DNA of 64,000 bases from Dermabacter hominis NBRC 106157 (GCF_001570785.1 NZ_BCSI01000001.1:372001-436000); one strand, 5' to 3'; positions 18,470 to 28,193 are shown, numbered from the stretch's first letter. Notes: a model not told the origin generated them from the sequence alone. A program made the numbers and translations.

Positions 18470-19998
18470 TTGAGCAACTCCGCCATCCAAGCCTCGATCG
18501 CGTCGATCTCGCGGGGAAGCTCGCGCGAGAGGTTCTCGACGCCGTCCTTCGTCACGAGAACGTCGTCCTCGATGCGCACACCGATGCCGCGCAGCTCTTC
18601 GGGAACGAGGAGGTCGTTCTCCTTGAAGTACAGGCCCGGCTCGATCGTGAACACCATGCCCTCCTCGAGGGTGGCATCGAGGTACATTTCGCGGCGTGCC
18701 TGGGCGCAGTCGTGAACATCCATGCCGAGGTGGTGGCTCGTGCCGTGCACCATCCAGCGGCGGTGATACTGGCCCTCGGGCTTGAGGGACTCCTCGGCGC
18801 TCACGGGAAGCAAGCCCCACTGATCGAGGCGGTCCGCGATAACCTCCATCGCGGTCGCGTGCAGGTCGCGGAACTTCATCCCGGGCTTCGCCGCGGCAAA
18901 CACGGCATCGGCAGCATCGAGAACGGCCTGGTAGACCTTCTTCTGCGGCTCCGTGAAGGTGCCCGTCACGGGGAGCGTGCGCGTGACATCCGCGGTGTAG
19001 AGCGAATCGACTTCACAACCTGCGTCGATGAGGATCAGGTCGCCTTCCTTGACGGCGCCGTTGTTTCGCACCCAGTGAAGCGTGCACGCATTCGGGCCGG
19101 AGGCAGCGATCGTGTCGTAGCCGACGCCGTTGCCATCGGCGCGCGCCGTACGGTTGAAGACCGTCTCCACGACGCGCTCACCGCGCTCGTGGGCGATGGC
19201 CTCCGGGAAGTTCCGCACGACCTCGTGGAAACCCTTGATGGTCGTCGCGACAGCGGCGCGCATCTGCTCGATTTCCCATGCGTCCTTGACAACGCGGGAC
19301 TCAGACGCGCTCTGCTCGAGGAGCGAATTGACCGTGCGGGCCTTTTGCCCGCCTTCGAGGCCGTTTTGCTCGCGGATTTCGGCGACGAGCGCATCGATGC
19401 GTTCATCGACTCCTTCGATGACAGCGAGGTCGAGGTTGTCGCCAAGGTCCTTTGCAAGCGCGTCGCGCAGCTCGTCGATGTGGCGGCACGGCACGCCGAT
19501 CTGCTCCTCGACTTCCTCGAGGGTGGGGCGGCGACCGACCCACATTTCGCCGTAGCGAGAATCCGCGAAGAACTCGTTGGTCTCCGGGCCCGAACGCGGT
19601 TTGAAGAAGTACGTGGCCTGACTCTTGCGGGGATCCTCGGCGTCGGGCTCGACGACGAACACCGAATCGGGCTCCTCATCGGTGCCGAGGCCCGAATAGT
19701 ACGCAAACGCCGTGTGGGGGCGGAACTGGTAGTCGCAATCGTTGCTGCGGACCTTGAGGCCCCCGGCGGGAAGCACCATTCGAGTTGCGGGCACCGTCTC
19801 GACGAGAGAGTCGCGCCTTGCGGGCGTGAAATCGGCAACGGCACGGCGGCCTGCCGGCGGGAGCGTCTCATCCCACCCTTTGGTGAGGAAGCTAAGAAAA
19901 GCCTCGCTCGTGGGGCGCTGGCTGCGGGTATCGCCCCTCGACTTCAGATCGTCGGTGGTCTCGGGGGCGCTGGACTTTGAATTATTGATCTCACTCAC
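18466..19998 (-). CDS. pepP: Xaa-Pro aminopeptidase (aminopeptidase P)
   Basis: A 510-residue M24 metalloprotease that removes N-terminal residues before proline. Residues about 40-200 form the creatinase-like N-domain and the rest the pita-bread catalytic domain. Metal ligands are in LIDAGCEVD, TADVTRT, the His of HGTSHHLGMDVHD, TIEPGLYF and GVRIEDD. It starts at GTG 19998 and heads the operon with the MgtE-like, DUF1003 and mrp genes. The first ~35 residues are polar and probably disordered. It is divergent from the PHP gene. Confidence 0.93.
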   Translation of the reverse strand: MSEINNSKSSAPETTDDLKSRGDTRSQRPTSEAFLSFLTKGWDETLPPAGRRAVADFTPARRDSLVETVPATRMVLPAGGLKVRSNDCDYQFRPHTAFAYYSGLGTDEEPDSVFVVEPDAEDPRKSQATYFFKPRSGPETNEFFADSRYGEMWVGRRPTLEEVEEQIGVPCRHIDELRDALAKDLGDNLDLAVIEGVDERIDALVAEIREQNGLEGGQKARTVNSLLEQSASESRVVKDAWEIEQMRAAVATTIKGFHEVVRNFPEAIAHERGERVVETVFNRTARADGNGVGYDTIAASGPNACTLHWVRNNGAVKEGDLILIDAGCEVDSLYTADVTRTLPVTGTFTEPQKKVYQAVLDAADAVFAAAKPGMKFRDLHATAMEVIADRLDQWGLLPVSAEESLKPEGQYHRRWMVHGTSHHLGMDVHDCAQARREMYLDATLEEGMVFTIEPGLYFKENDLLVPEELRGIGVRIEDDVLVTKDGVENLSRELPREIDAIEAWMAELLK

Positions 19999-20070
19999 CC
20001 TTCGATATTCTCACGGGGGAGCGCCAAGAGCCACCCGGGCCGGCCAAGAAGAGGTGTGAGAGGAGGAACG

Positions 20071-20922
20071 ATGAGCCTCATCGATCTTCATACCCATTCG
20101 GCGGTATCGGATGGCACAGAGCCGCCTGCGGCCGTCATCGAACAGGCGCGTCGCGCGGGAGTCGACGTCATCGCCCTCACCGACCACGACACTGACCGCG
20201 GGATCGCTCAGGCCCGCGGGGCCGCGACAAGCGCTGGCCTCGGTTTCCTTCCCGGCATGGAAGTCTCCGCGAAGCTCCACGGCCGGAGCATCCACATCCT
20301 CGCCCTTGGTAATACTCCAGCTCCGGGCTCGGCATTCGCCGCCAAGCTCGACGAGGTGCGTGAGTCGCGAGAGCGACGCGCGCAGCGTATCGTCGAGCGG
20401 CTGAGCGAGGACTTCCCTATCACGTGGGAGGCGCTCCTTGATACTGAAAGCAGCCGCGATGTGAGCGTGGCAAGCGTCGGACGCCCCCACATCGCGGACG
20501 CCCTGACGCGCGCTGGCGTCGTGAGCGGCCGAGCTGAAGCCTTTGCGCACCTGCTCGCTCCCCACTCGCCCTACTACGTGCCCTACCGCGCCCTCGAAGC
20601 CGAAGACGCGATCGCGGGGATTCACGTGTCTGGAGCGCTTGCGGTAGGGGCGCACCTCATGACACGTACGCGCGGCAAGGGGCTCGATTCCGACGGATGC
20701 CAAGAACTCATCGAGTGCGGCCTCGACGGCCTCGAGATTTTCCACCGTGAGCACGGTGAGGCTGAGCGCGCAGCGCTTTCGGCGATCGCACGCGAGCACG
20801 ATCTCATCGTCACGGGCGGAAGCGACTACCACGGAAGCGGAAAACCGAATCGCCTCGGCGAAAACACGACGAGCGAAGAGAACCTCGCGCGCATCCTCGC
20901 GGCGACGTCCGCAAGGCTGTGA
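20071..20922 (+). CDS. PHP-domain phosphoesterase (nucleoside 3',5'-bisphosphate phosphatase / RNase AM-like)
   Basis: A 283-residue PHP enzyme. Metal ligands occur in DLHTHSAVSDGT, LTDHDTDRG, GMEVS, the HRE of IFHREHGE and GGSDYHGSGKPN. It resembles the Rv1231c/TrpH-type PHP proteins that hydrolyse 3',5'-bisphosphonucleosides or short RNAs from the 5' end. A strong AGGAGG ribosome-binding site directly precedes ATG 20071, so I prefer it to the in-frame GTG at 20056. Its stop overlaps the start of the next gene. Confidence 0.87.
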   Translation: MSLIDLHTHSAVSDGTEPPAAVIEQARRAGVDVIALTDHDTDRGIAQARGAATSAGLGFLPGMEVSAKLHGRSIHILALGNTPAPGSAFAAKLDEVRESRERRAQRIVERLSEDFPITWEALLDTESSRDVSVASVGRPHIADALTRAGVVSGRAEAFAHLLAPHSPYYVPYRALEAEDAIAGIHVSGALAVGAHLMTRTRGKGLDSDGCQELIECGLDGLEIFHREHGEAERAALSAIAREHDLIVTGGSDYHGSGKPNRLGENTTSEENLARILAATSARL

Positions 20923-22277
20923 TGGGGATGTCAAGCACTCAGCGCGCTCGCCGTAGGGGCGATGCCCGTGAAGTTGCCCGAGCCATCGTCGGCAACCCAC
21001 AAGCCTCGCTATTCGTGACCGTGGTGACCCTCGGGATTATCGCCGTGGCCCTCGCACTCACGTCGAGCGTGTGGATCGGCTGGGGGCCCAGCGCGTTCGT
21101 AGCCCCGCAGAACCTCGCTTGCCTTATCGCGAGTGTCGCAGGGGCACTCGTTTTCGCGTGGCGAAGCCTCGCTGAGCGCGCCGCGGACGAGGCGCGAGAG
21201 AAGTCCCACCAGCTTGAACGGGGAATGAGGGAACCGTCCCGGCGGCTCTCGCCCGGAATCGTCTTGGCAGCGATTCTCTGGGGTGCAGTCTTCACGCTCA
21301 TTCCGACGCTCACAGTCCTCGCGCTGAGCCTCTTTCACTGGAGCGTTGGAGACGCGAAGGCGATCAACCCGCTCCTGTGGATTGTGTGGAGCATCGGTAC
21401 ATGGGCGTTCATATCGAGCCTTGCAATCGGCGGGGCCGTGCTCACGTTTGTCATCAACAATGCGTTAGCGGTGGGGATTGCGGGCGTCATCGCGTACCTC
21501 ATCGGGTGGTGGACTCTTGTTTTCGGTGTATCGGCGTCAATTCCGGCCCTCGGCGGTTACATCGACACCCCGTGGTTCTTCTATGAGCCGACGCTCACAA
21601 GCGCGGGCCTACGTGCCATCCTTTGGCTTGGCGTGGGAATCATCATGCCCGCCATCGGCGAGCGCTCCCTCACGTGGGCGAGCGGGGGTGTGCTTGTTGC
21701 CGTGCTCGCACTCGCCGGGGGAATCTCCAACAACGGCCGCGTTCAGCCGGTCGAGACGGCTTTCGGGGCCAGCTGCGTGGGCGAGAACCCCAAGGTATGC
21801 ACGCCCCGCCCGTTTGCGACCTCGCTTTCGACGCTCCAGGCGCAGCTGGCGCCGGGAGTGAACCTGCTGCCGAGCGACATGATTCCGAGCGTTGTCGGCA
21901 CGCACCGCTTCGTTGAATCTGATGTGTCGACCGCGACGCTCCTCGTGGACCCGAGCGACCGTGAGGCACTGCCGTCCAATAGGCCGAATCTTCTCAACAC
22001 GGTAGGCGCGCTTGGCATGAGCGAGTTCGTCGCGCCGTGCGGCGGTTTTTCGAAGGCGAGCGGCACAAACCTCGCGGCCTACCTCGCGTTTGTGAGTCTT
22101 GCGACGGACGGCGAAATCAACCTCAATAGGATCGGCGCTGCCCCCGATTCAATCGTGCCTGACACCGAAGCCGTGCGCGCGGCCCTTCCCGAAGCTCGAG
22201 AAAAGGCCGCGCTCAGTCCTAGCGAATTCACCGCATGGCTCGCGAGTAACCGCACCGAGATCACGAACTGCGGTTAA
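20919..22277 (+). CDS. Polytopic membrane protein with extracytoplasmic C-terminal domain, unknown function
   Basis: A 452-residue protein with about seven hydrophobic segments between residues 30 and 275, then a ~180-residue C-terminal part that is polar and contains four Cys (in GASCVGENPKVCTP, VAPCGGF and the penultimate residue NCG), which could form disulfides outside the cell. No family is recognised. The GTG at 20919 overlaps the PHP stop; ATG 20922 or 20928 are alternative starts. The close coupling to a PHP phosphoesterase is the only context. The Tyr-poor, Leu/Ala-rich segments do not match a known transporter pattern. Confidence 0.7.
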   Translation: MMGMSSTQRARRRGDAREVARAIVGNPQASLFVTVVTLGIIAVALALTSSVWIGWGPSAFVAPQNLACLIASVAGALVFAWRSLAERAADEAREKSHQLERGMREPSRRLSPGIVLAAILWGAVFTLIPTLTVLALSLFHWSVGDAKAINPLLWIVWSIGTWAFISSLAIGGAVLTFVINNALAVGIAGVIAYLIGWWTLVFGVSASIPALGGYIDTPWFFYEPTLTSAGLRAILWLGVGIIMPAIGERSLTWASGGVLVAVLALAGGISNNGRVQPVETAFGASCVGENPKVCTPRPFATSLSTLQAQLAPGVNLLPSDMIPSVVGTHRFVESDVSTATLLVDPSDREALPSNRPNLLNTVGALGMSEFVAPCGGFSKASGTNLAAYLAFVSLATDGEINLNRIGAAPDSIVPDTEAVRAALPEAREKAALSPSEFTAWLASNRTEITNCG

Positions 22278-22296
22278 TCGCGAGCGCCGAGGGCGG

Positions 22297-23790
22297 TTAA
22301 TCGTTCCTACGCTCGACGACCTTGCCGTTGACACGACGCGTGCGCGAGCGGCGGCGGCGTTTACGCGGCGCCTTGTCGCCTTCGGCCTTCGTCTCGGAAT
22401 CAACGGACTCGCCGCCTCGAGAAGAACCACCGCGGCGGTGGCCATTGCCGCGGCCACGGCCACGGCCCTCACCGCGACCTTTGCCGCGGCCGTTCGTGCC
22501 GCGACGCTTGCGCGAATCGGGGCCGCCGAGATCTTCGATCTCTTCGGCATCGAGGCCCGCGCGCGTCCGCTTGTCCTTCGGGAGGGTGCCCTTAGCGCCC
22601 TCGGGAATGTTGAGGTCGCTGAACAGGTGCGGCGAGGTGGAGTAGGTTTCGCGCGCTTCCGTTGACTCGAGGCCGAGTTGGCGGGCAATGAGCGCCCAGC
22701 GCGCGAGATCCTCCCAGTCCACGAACGTCACGGCGGTTCCGCGCTTACCCGCGCGGCCCGTGCGGCCCGTGCGGTGCAGGAAGGTTTTGTCGTCTTCCGG
22801 TGCGGTGTAGTTGATGACGTGGGTGACGTCATCGACGTCGATGCCGCGTGCGGCGACGTCGGTCGCGATAAGGACATCGACTTTGCCGGTCCGGAACGCG
22901 CGAAGCGCCTGCTCGCGCGCACCCTGGCCGAGATCTCCGTGAAGAGGGGCGGCCGCGAAGCCGCGTGCCTCGAGGTCGTGGGCGGTGCGGTCAGCCTCGC
23001 GCTTTGTGCGCGTGAAGACGATTGTGAGGCCACGGCCCTCAGCTTGGAGGATCCGCGCGAGAACCTCGATCTTGTCGAGCTGGTGTGCACGGTAGACAAC
23101 CTGGGTGATGTCCGCCTTGGTGCGGGCAGTATCCCCGGGATCGTGGGCACGGATGTGGGTCGGCTGGGTCATAAAGCGGCGCGCAAGTGCCATGATCTGC
23201 GCGGGCATCGTGGCCGAGAAAAGCATGGTCTGGCGCTTCGCGGGCACGGCCTTGAGGATTTTCTCGACGTCCTCGAGAAAGCCGAGGTCGAGCATCTCAT
23301 CAGCTTCGTCGAGAACAGCGACCTTCACGTGGGAAAGGTCGAGATACTTCTGGCGCATGAGGTCGATGAGCCGGCCAGGTGTGCCCACGACGATGTCGAC
23401 GCCCTTGTTGAGCGCCTCAATCTGAGGTTCGTAGGAGCGGCCACCGTAGAGGGTGAGGACCCGAACGCCGCCGCGCTTGCCGGCGGCCTGGATATCGGTG
23501 CTGACCTGGACGGCGAGCTCGCGGGTCGGGACCACGATGAGGGCCTGCGGTTTACCGAATGCCGGATCGGTTTCGGCGACGTTAGGGTCGACGGCTTCGA
23601 GTGCGGGGATCCCGAAGCCGAGGGTCTTTCCAGTGCCGGTCTTGGCCTGGCCAATGATGTCCCGGCCCCTAAGAGCGATCGGGAGGGTCATGGCCTGGAT
23701 CGGGAAGGGAGTGGTGATGCCTTTATCGGCGAGCGAGGAGACGATCTCCTCACTCACGCCGAAATCGGCAAAGGTCTGGTTGTCAGTCAC
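22297..23790 (-). CDS. DEAD-box RNA helicase with long basic C-terminal tail
   Basis: A 497-residue ATP-dependent RNA helicase of the RhlE/CsdA type. The motifs appear in order: Q-motif FPIQ, AKTGTGKT, PTRELAVQV, TPGRLIDL, DEADEMLDLG, SATMP, IVFTRTK, TDVAARGIDVDDV and HRTGRTGRAG. The last ~110 residues are low-complexity Arg/Gly/Lys (an RNA-binding tail), including RGKGRGEGRGRGRGNGHRRG. It starts at GTG 23790 without a strong ribosome-binding site. Likely roles are ribosome assembly, RNA decay or cold adaptation. DUF3107 follows on the same strand upstream (19 bp). Confidence 0.93.
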   Translation of the reverse strand: MTDNQTFADFGVSEEIVSSLADKGITTPFPIQAMTLPIALRGRDIIGQAKTGTGKTLGFGIPALEAVDPNVAETDPAFGKPQALIVVPTRELAVQVSTDIQAAGKRGGVRVLTLYGGRSYEPQIEALNKGVDIVVGTPGRLIDLMRQKYLDLSHVKVAVLDEADEMLDLGFLEDVEKILKAVPAKRQTMLFSATMPAQIMALARRFMTQPTHIRAHDPGDTARTKADITQVVYRAHQLDKIEVLARILQAEGRGLTIVFTRTKREADRTAHDLEARGFAAAPLHGDLGQGAREQALRAFRTGKVDVLIATDVAARGIDVDDVTHVINYTAPEDDKTFLHRTGRTGRAGKRGTAVTFVDWEDLARWALIARQLGLESTEARETYSTSPHLFSDLNIPEGAKGTLPKDKRTRAGLDAEEIEDLGGPDSRKRRGTNGRGKGRGEGRGRGRGNGHRRGGSSRGGESVDSETKAEGDKAPRKRRRRSRTRRVNGKVVERRND

Positions 23791-23809
23791 GTTCGGGGTC
23801 TACTTTCCG

Positions 23810-24031
23810 TTAGCCCAGGAAACCAACGCGGCGCGGCTCTTCGGTCGAGTACTCGACGTAGTTGATGCGCGCCCCGGGCACGAGAACCGTGCGGCCCTTG
23901 GTGTCTGTGACCGTGAGGAGTGAGCTCTCATTGATGGCCGTTTCCACGAGCGCGGTGAGGTCCGCTGCACTCATGTCGGTTTCGAGCGACAGTTCCCGCG
24001 ACGAATGCGTGACGCCAATGCGAATTTCCAT
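23810..24031 (-). CDS. DUF3107 small protein
   Basis: A 73-residue actinobacterial protein that begins MEIRIGVTHSSRELSLET and ends with GARINYVEYSTEEPRRVGFLG, both typical of DUF3107. It is thought to be a small ATP-binding-like protein in annotation only; function is unknown. ATG 24031 has AAAAGGA at correct distance; an in-frame ATG 20 codons upstream adds a tail with no similarity. It lies between the TetR gene and the DEAD-box helicase, as in other actinobacteria. Confidence 0.88.
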   Translation of the reverse strand: MEIRIGVTHSSRELSLETDMSAADLTALVETAINESSLLTVTDTKGRTVLVPGARINYVEYSTEEPRRVGFLG

Positions 24032-24226
24032 GGGGTGTCCTTTTCTCATGTGCGCACTGGGCGCACGGTTTGCGAGCCGCACACTCCGCACGAGTCTCGC
24101 TGAGAATGCTTCGAGATTCGGGGGCGCGGCAAAGGTGAGCGAGGCTTAGCGGCCTGACCGCTCAGCACACGCTCATGCAAGTGTATCGAGCGAAGAGCTG
24201 AAACCGTGCAGCGTTCGCTCAGAGCC

Positions 24227-24838
24227 CTACTCGGGGTTTTGCGTGAGTTTTTCGTCGCGAGGGTCGAACGCGCGAATCCCGCCTGTGAGCAGCAGTGCAA
24301 GTGAGGAAAGCATAGCCTCTCGGCGTTCCTCGGTGGCGCCGTCCGTTTCGCGCGCGATCGCTTGCACGGACGTGACGAAGGTGCGACCAACGACAATGGC
24401 TTCCTCGGGGGAGAGGTCTCGCGCGCGGGCGAGGAGTGTCCCGACGGATTCGGCTGCACGCGACGTCGCACGGGTAACCTCCTCCTGTACGCTCTCGGTC
24501 ACGTACTCGCTGCCGAAGAAGAGCTTCAGCATGTTCGAGTTCTCATCGAACACTCCAAAAAACACGTCGATGCCCTCACGGACTCGGTCGTAGGTCGTAG
24601 CGCCTTCGAAGGCGAAGCCGTCGATGCGCTCCCGAAGCACCTCGCCAACCTGCTGGATCACGGAGATGTAGAGGTCCTCTTTGGAGCTGAAATGCTGGTA
24701 CAGCACGGGCTTTGTGACACCGGCGGCCTCGGCGATGTCGTCCATTGACGTGGGATGGTAGCCGCGCTCACCGAATTTAGACGTGGCAACACTGAGCAGC
24801 TGGGCACGGCGTTCTGCGCGAGGGAGGCGGCGGCGCAT
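24227..24838 (-). CDS. TetR-family regulator (AdnAB-adjacent type)
   Basis: A 203-residue repressor. The helix-turn-helix lies at about residues 10-55 with SVATSKFGERGYHPTSMDDI and AAGVTKPVLYQHFSSKEDLY; the remainder is an all-helical ligand-binding domain. AGGAGAC precedes ATG 24838. It is divergent from adnA. The intergenic space has the direct repeat ATTGTCT at 24887 and 24904 (start-to-start 17 bp), a candidate binding site. Ligand and targets are unknown. Confidence 0.88.
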   Translation of the reverse strand: MRRRLPRAERRAQLLSVATSKFGERGYHPTSMDDIAEAAGVTKPVLYQHFSSKEDLYISVIQQVGEVLRERIDGFAFEGATTYDRVREGIDVFFGVFDENSNMLKLFFGSEYVTESVQEEVTRATSRAAESVGTLLARARDLSPEEAIVVGRTFVTSVQAIARETDGATEERREAMLSSLALLLTGGIRAFDPRDEKLTQNPE

Positions 24839-24886
24839 GGTGTCTCCTGGTGTTTCGGGTGGCGCTGGCGATCAACGCGGAAAAAC

Positions 24887-24934
24887 ATTGTCTGGGTAGT
24901 TTAATTGTCTCACCTCCATGGTGGGGTGATATTT
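24887..24934 (+). promoter_or_regulatory. Candidate adnA promoter with repeated ATTGTCT
   Basis: ATTGTCT occurs at 24887-24893 and 24904-24910. The second copy gives TTGTCT, 18 bp before ATATTT at 24929-24934, a reasonable -35/-10 pair reading toward adnA about 50 bp upstream of its start. The repeats may bind the adjacent TetR protein. Both readings are inference. Confidence 0.35.
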
Positions 24935-24986
24935 CGCTGAGTGACTGAGTGACATGGTTTGGCCTAAAGCATTGGAGGGAAGCGGC

Positions 24987-27900
24987 ATGCAGGAAAATCC
25001 TGCGGAGTTGCGGCTTGCCGCGCGCGATTCTGGCGCAATGCTCGCGGATTTTGCGCTGGTTACTGCGGGGCCAGCGCAAAAGCGTGCGCTCGAGTCGGTG
25101 GCGCAGGGGGTTCCGACGCTCGCCTACGGCCCCCCGCGTAGCGGGAAATCCTCCCTGTGTGCCCACGCCGCGTGGGAGTCGATGCGCGCAGGTGTTGATC
25201 CGCGCGCCGTCGTTCTTCTCGCCCCCACGAGGGAACGTGCAGCGTTTCTTCGCGAGGAGCTCTCGAGGCGAGCGATGGCAGAACGCGCTTCGGGTGCGCA
25301 GCTTCATTTAGAGCTACCGACGGTCATGACCCCTCTCGCGTATGCTTTCGCGCTTGTGAGTGAAGAGGCGGCGCGTAATTCGCGTGCGCAGCCGAGTCTT
25401 GTCACGGGCGCTGATCAAGATGTGCTCCTCGAGGAGCTTCTTGCGCAGATACCCGCGCAGTGGCCCGAGTCGATTGATCCGGCAGCGATCCCACTCGCGG
25501 GTTTTCGCGCGGAACTTCGTGACCTTATGAACCGCTGCACCGAGCGGGGCCTCGGGCCCCTGCAGCTCGCCGAGCTCGGAAAGCAGTGCGGGCGCAAGGA
25601 GTGGACTGCAGCCGCACCGATCTTCGAGGCCTATCTTGATTCGCTTGCGCTCGAGGGAAGCATGGCGATCGAAGCGGGCGCGCGCCTTGATTTGGGGGTT
25701 CTGGTCGATCGCGCGTGCGCGGTGATCGAGAACGCTGAGGCGCTGGAGTTTCTCGCTATTGACGACGCCCAGGACTTCACCGCGAGCGGGGTGCGTATCG
25801 TCACGGCGCTCGCGGCCCGCTCCGGACGTTGCCTCGTGACCTCGAACCCGGATGCGACTGTTGAGGGCTTTCGTGGTGGCATGGCCGATGCGGCATCGCG
25901 GGTGGCGAGTGCGCTCGCCTCTGACTCGCGTTCGTGTGCTGTAGTCACGCTCGAGCAGAGCTACGCTCAGGAACCGGCCCTTTCGCGCGTGGTTGCAGCA
26001 CTCGCCTCACACCTTCCGCTCGAGGGCGCTCCGACTGCGCTGAGGAAGCTCACTCATGAGGAAGGCGTGGCTGATTCTTTCGCGCTCGCGACCGCTTCGA
26101 GTGACGAGGCAGAAGCCCGTGATATCGCGACGGCGATTCGGCTCCTCGCGGCCGTTCACGGCGTGTCCCGTGACGATATCGCCGTCGTATGCCGTTCGGC
26201 GTCGGCCGCGCGGGCCCTCGCGGAGCGGCTGTCACGAGTCGGGATTGACGCCGAAGCGACGCTTCGCGCTACCGCTCTTCGCGAGGAGCCGGTGATCCGT
26301 GACCTTTTCACGATCCTTGCGTGGGCACTCGGAATCGAGCAGTTACGCGACGAGCGCCTCGTCGAGATCCTCCGCGGGCCGTGGGGCGGAATCGACGACG
26401 GCATGGTGCGAGAGCTGCGGCGCTGGGCCCTCTCGCACAGTGCGCACACGCGCGGCGACGCCGCGATCCTCTCGATCCTCAACGATGCGGAAGTTGCGCT
26501 ACCGGCGCCAGCAGGTGGCGCTGTCGAGCCAGAAAGCGGCCGAGAACGCTACCTTCGTGCGGTGACGGCTCCGCTTCGGCGACTTCGCCGAATGCGCGAC
26601 GCGATCGTTTCCGCGCGCGATTCAGGGATTCTCCCGCTCTTGTGGGCGGCGTGGGAGGCTTCGCACTTTGCCACGCGGTGGCAGAACGAGGCGATTGCCG
26701 TGACTGCGAGCGTGCAGGCGCGCTCGCGCGCGCAGCTCGCCAACGCTCGCCTCGATGCGCTCGGCGCGCTTTTTACTGCGGCCGACCGCTACGAAGAGCG
26801 ACGCGGAGGCGACGACATCGAGGTGTTCATGTCGCACATCGAGGCCCAAGCCGTGCCGGAGGACTCCCTCAGTGCACGCGGGCGGGTGAGCGGTATCGTG
26901 CGCGTACTCACGCCCGCAGCCGTTGCGGGAGAGAGCTTCGATACCGTGATTCTCGCGGGTCTCAACGAGGGGGCCTGGCCGAATCTCCGCCTCCGCTCGG
27001 GGGTGCTCGGCGCCGCCGATCTGGCACTCTTTGTCGACCGGCCCGGGCCCACGCCCAATCGAGCGGAACTTCGGGCGATGAGGCGAAACGCGAACCTCCA
27101 CGACGAGATTCGCCTCGCGGTAGCGGCACTTTCACGTGCACGAAGCCGCGTTCTCGTGACCGCCGTTGAAAACGATGAATCGGCGCCCTCGGGCTTGTTT
27201 CGCGTGCTCGAAAGCGCCGTGCAGTGCGAGGTAGTGCCGTGTGGCTGGGTAGCGTCGGCCCTCCACAGCGCAAATCCCGGGCCCTTTCCCGAATCTCGCC
27301 AACTCGTTTCCGCGCTCTCGCGCGCCCTCGCATCCGAGAGTGCGGACCCTAGCCACCTCGCAGGCCTCCTCGCAGCTCTTGAGCGGGAGGGGATCGAAAG
27401 CGCAAGCCCCGAGAACTGGTATCACCAGCCGCTCACCCGCACCGACCCCCCGTTCCCCTCGGGTAGCACCCTCGCGCTTTCCCCGTCGAGTCTCGCGACT
27501 GCCGCGCAATGCCCGCGTGCGTTTCTCCTCGAAAGCGCGGGCGCCCGGACAAGCGGCGGAACCGCTCAGGAGGTGGGCACTCTCATCCACGCTCTCGCGG
27601 AAGCCCACCCCAGGGCGGGTGTGGCCGAACTCGTTGCTGAATTTGCGAAGCGCGCACCCGAGGGCGAGGAGGCCGAACAGAACTGGCGCACGCGCGCCGA
27701 ACGCGCTCGAATCGTGCAGATGCTCGAAAAGCTCGGGGCCTACCAGAGTGCGCATCCGGACGTCGCAGCGGTCGAGAAGGGTTTTTCCGTTCCGCTTGGT
27801 GACACGGTCGATATTCGCGGCTCCATCGACAGGATTGAGCGTGAAGCGGGTGGCCTCAGGGTCGTGGATTACAAGACGGGTAAGTCTGCACAGTCGAAAG

Positions 27901-28193
27901 CCCAGGCAGAACGCGACCCTCAGCTGGCCGCCTACCAATACGCGCTGGCGCACATGGAAAGTGACGAGCCCGTTGTCGGGGCGAGCCTCGTCTACGTCGG
28001 CACGGACGCGAAGTCGAGTGCCCTGCGGCACCAGGCGCCGCTCGGGGAGGGGGATGATCCCGACTGGTTCGAGAACCTCGTTCGGGAGATCGACGCGCGA
28101 CTGCGCTCGGCGCGCGTGAATCTCGTGCGCAACCCCCACTGCAAGGTGTGCCCCGTCAAGCGTTCATGCCCGTTGTTTCAGGAGGAGATGTGA
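24987..28193 (+). CDS. adnA: AdnA-type helicase-nuclease subunit (AddB/RecB-like)
   Basis: A 1068-residue UvrD-like ATPase plus nuclease, first subunit of the actinobacterial AdnAB complex that resects double-strand breaks. Walker A is YGPPRSGKSS (about residues 47-56); motif II is degenerate-looking AIDDAQDF; TSNPDATVEGFRGG follows. The C-terminal nuclease has QCPRAFLLE, ALAEAHP, the metal-binding VVDYKTGK and QLAAYQYAL. One Cys there and CKVCPVKRSC at the end match the four-Cys Fe-S pattern of AddB-type nucleases. I chose ATG 24987 because GGAGGG lies 8 bp upstream; ATG 24954 is an alternative. Its stop overlaps the adnB start. Confidence 0.88.
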   Translation: MQENPAELRLAARDSGAMLADFALVTAGPAQKRALESVAQGVPTLAYGPPRSGKSSLCAHAAWESMRAGVDPRAVVLLAPTRERAAFLREELSRRAMAERASGAQLHLELPTVMTPLAYAFALVSEEAARNSRAQPSLVTGADQDVLLEELLAQIPAQWPESIDPAAIPLAGFRAELRDLMNRCTERGLGPLQLAELGKQCGRKEWTAAAPIFEAYLDSLALEGSMAIEAGARLDLGVLVDRACAVIENAEALEFLAIDDAQDFTASGVRIVTALAARSGRCLVTSNPDATVEGFRGGMADAASRVASALASDSRSCAVVTLEQSYAQEPALSRVVAALASHLPLEGAPTALRKLTHEEGVADSFALATASSDEAEARDIATAIRLLAAVHGVSRDDIAVVCRSASAARALAERLSRVGIDAEATLRATALREEPVIRDLFTILAWALGIEQLRDERLVEILRGPWGGIDDGMVRELRRWALSHSAHTRGDAAILSILNDAEVALPAPAGGAVEPESGRERYLRAVTAPLRRLRRMRDAIVSARDSGILPLLWAAWEASHFATRWQNEAIAVTASVQARSRAQLANARLDALGALFTAADRYEERRGGDDIEVFMSHIEAQAVPEDSLSARGRVSGIVRVLTPAAVAGESFDTVILAGLNEGAWPNLRLRSGVLGAADLALFVDRPGPTPNRAELRAMRRNANLHDEIRLAVAALSRARSRVLVTAVENDESAPSGLFRVLESAVQCEVVPCGWVASALHSANPGPFPESRQLVSALSRALASESADPSHLAGLLAALEREGIESASPENWYHQPLTRTDPPFPSGSTLALSPSSLATAAQCPRAFLLESAGARTSGGTAQEVGTLIHALAEAHPRAGVAELVAEFAKRAPEGEEAEQNWRTRAERARIVQMLEKLGAYQSAHPDVAAVEKGFSVPLGDTVDIRGSIDRIEREAGGLRVVDYKTGKSAQSKAQAERDPQLAAYQYALAHMESDEPVVGASLVYVGTDAKSSALRHQAPLGEGDDPDWFENLVREIDARLRSARVNLVRNPHCKVCPVKRSCPLFQEEM

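Noticed and set aside
18470-18820. N-terminal extension of the MgtE-like protein by 117 residues
   Set aside because: The extra part is Arg/Pro-rich with no similarity and lies over the aminopeptidase P gene; the GTG at 18469 has a good ribosome-binding site and a GTGA overlap.
18712-19980. A 422-residue plus-strand open frame over pepP
   Set aside because: It is antisense to an aminopeptidase P with all metal ligands present and has no domain of its own.
22678-23865. A 395-residue plus-strand open frame over the DEAD-box helicase
   Set aside because: The minus strand carries every helicase motif in order; the plus-strand frame is a GC-driven shadow.
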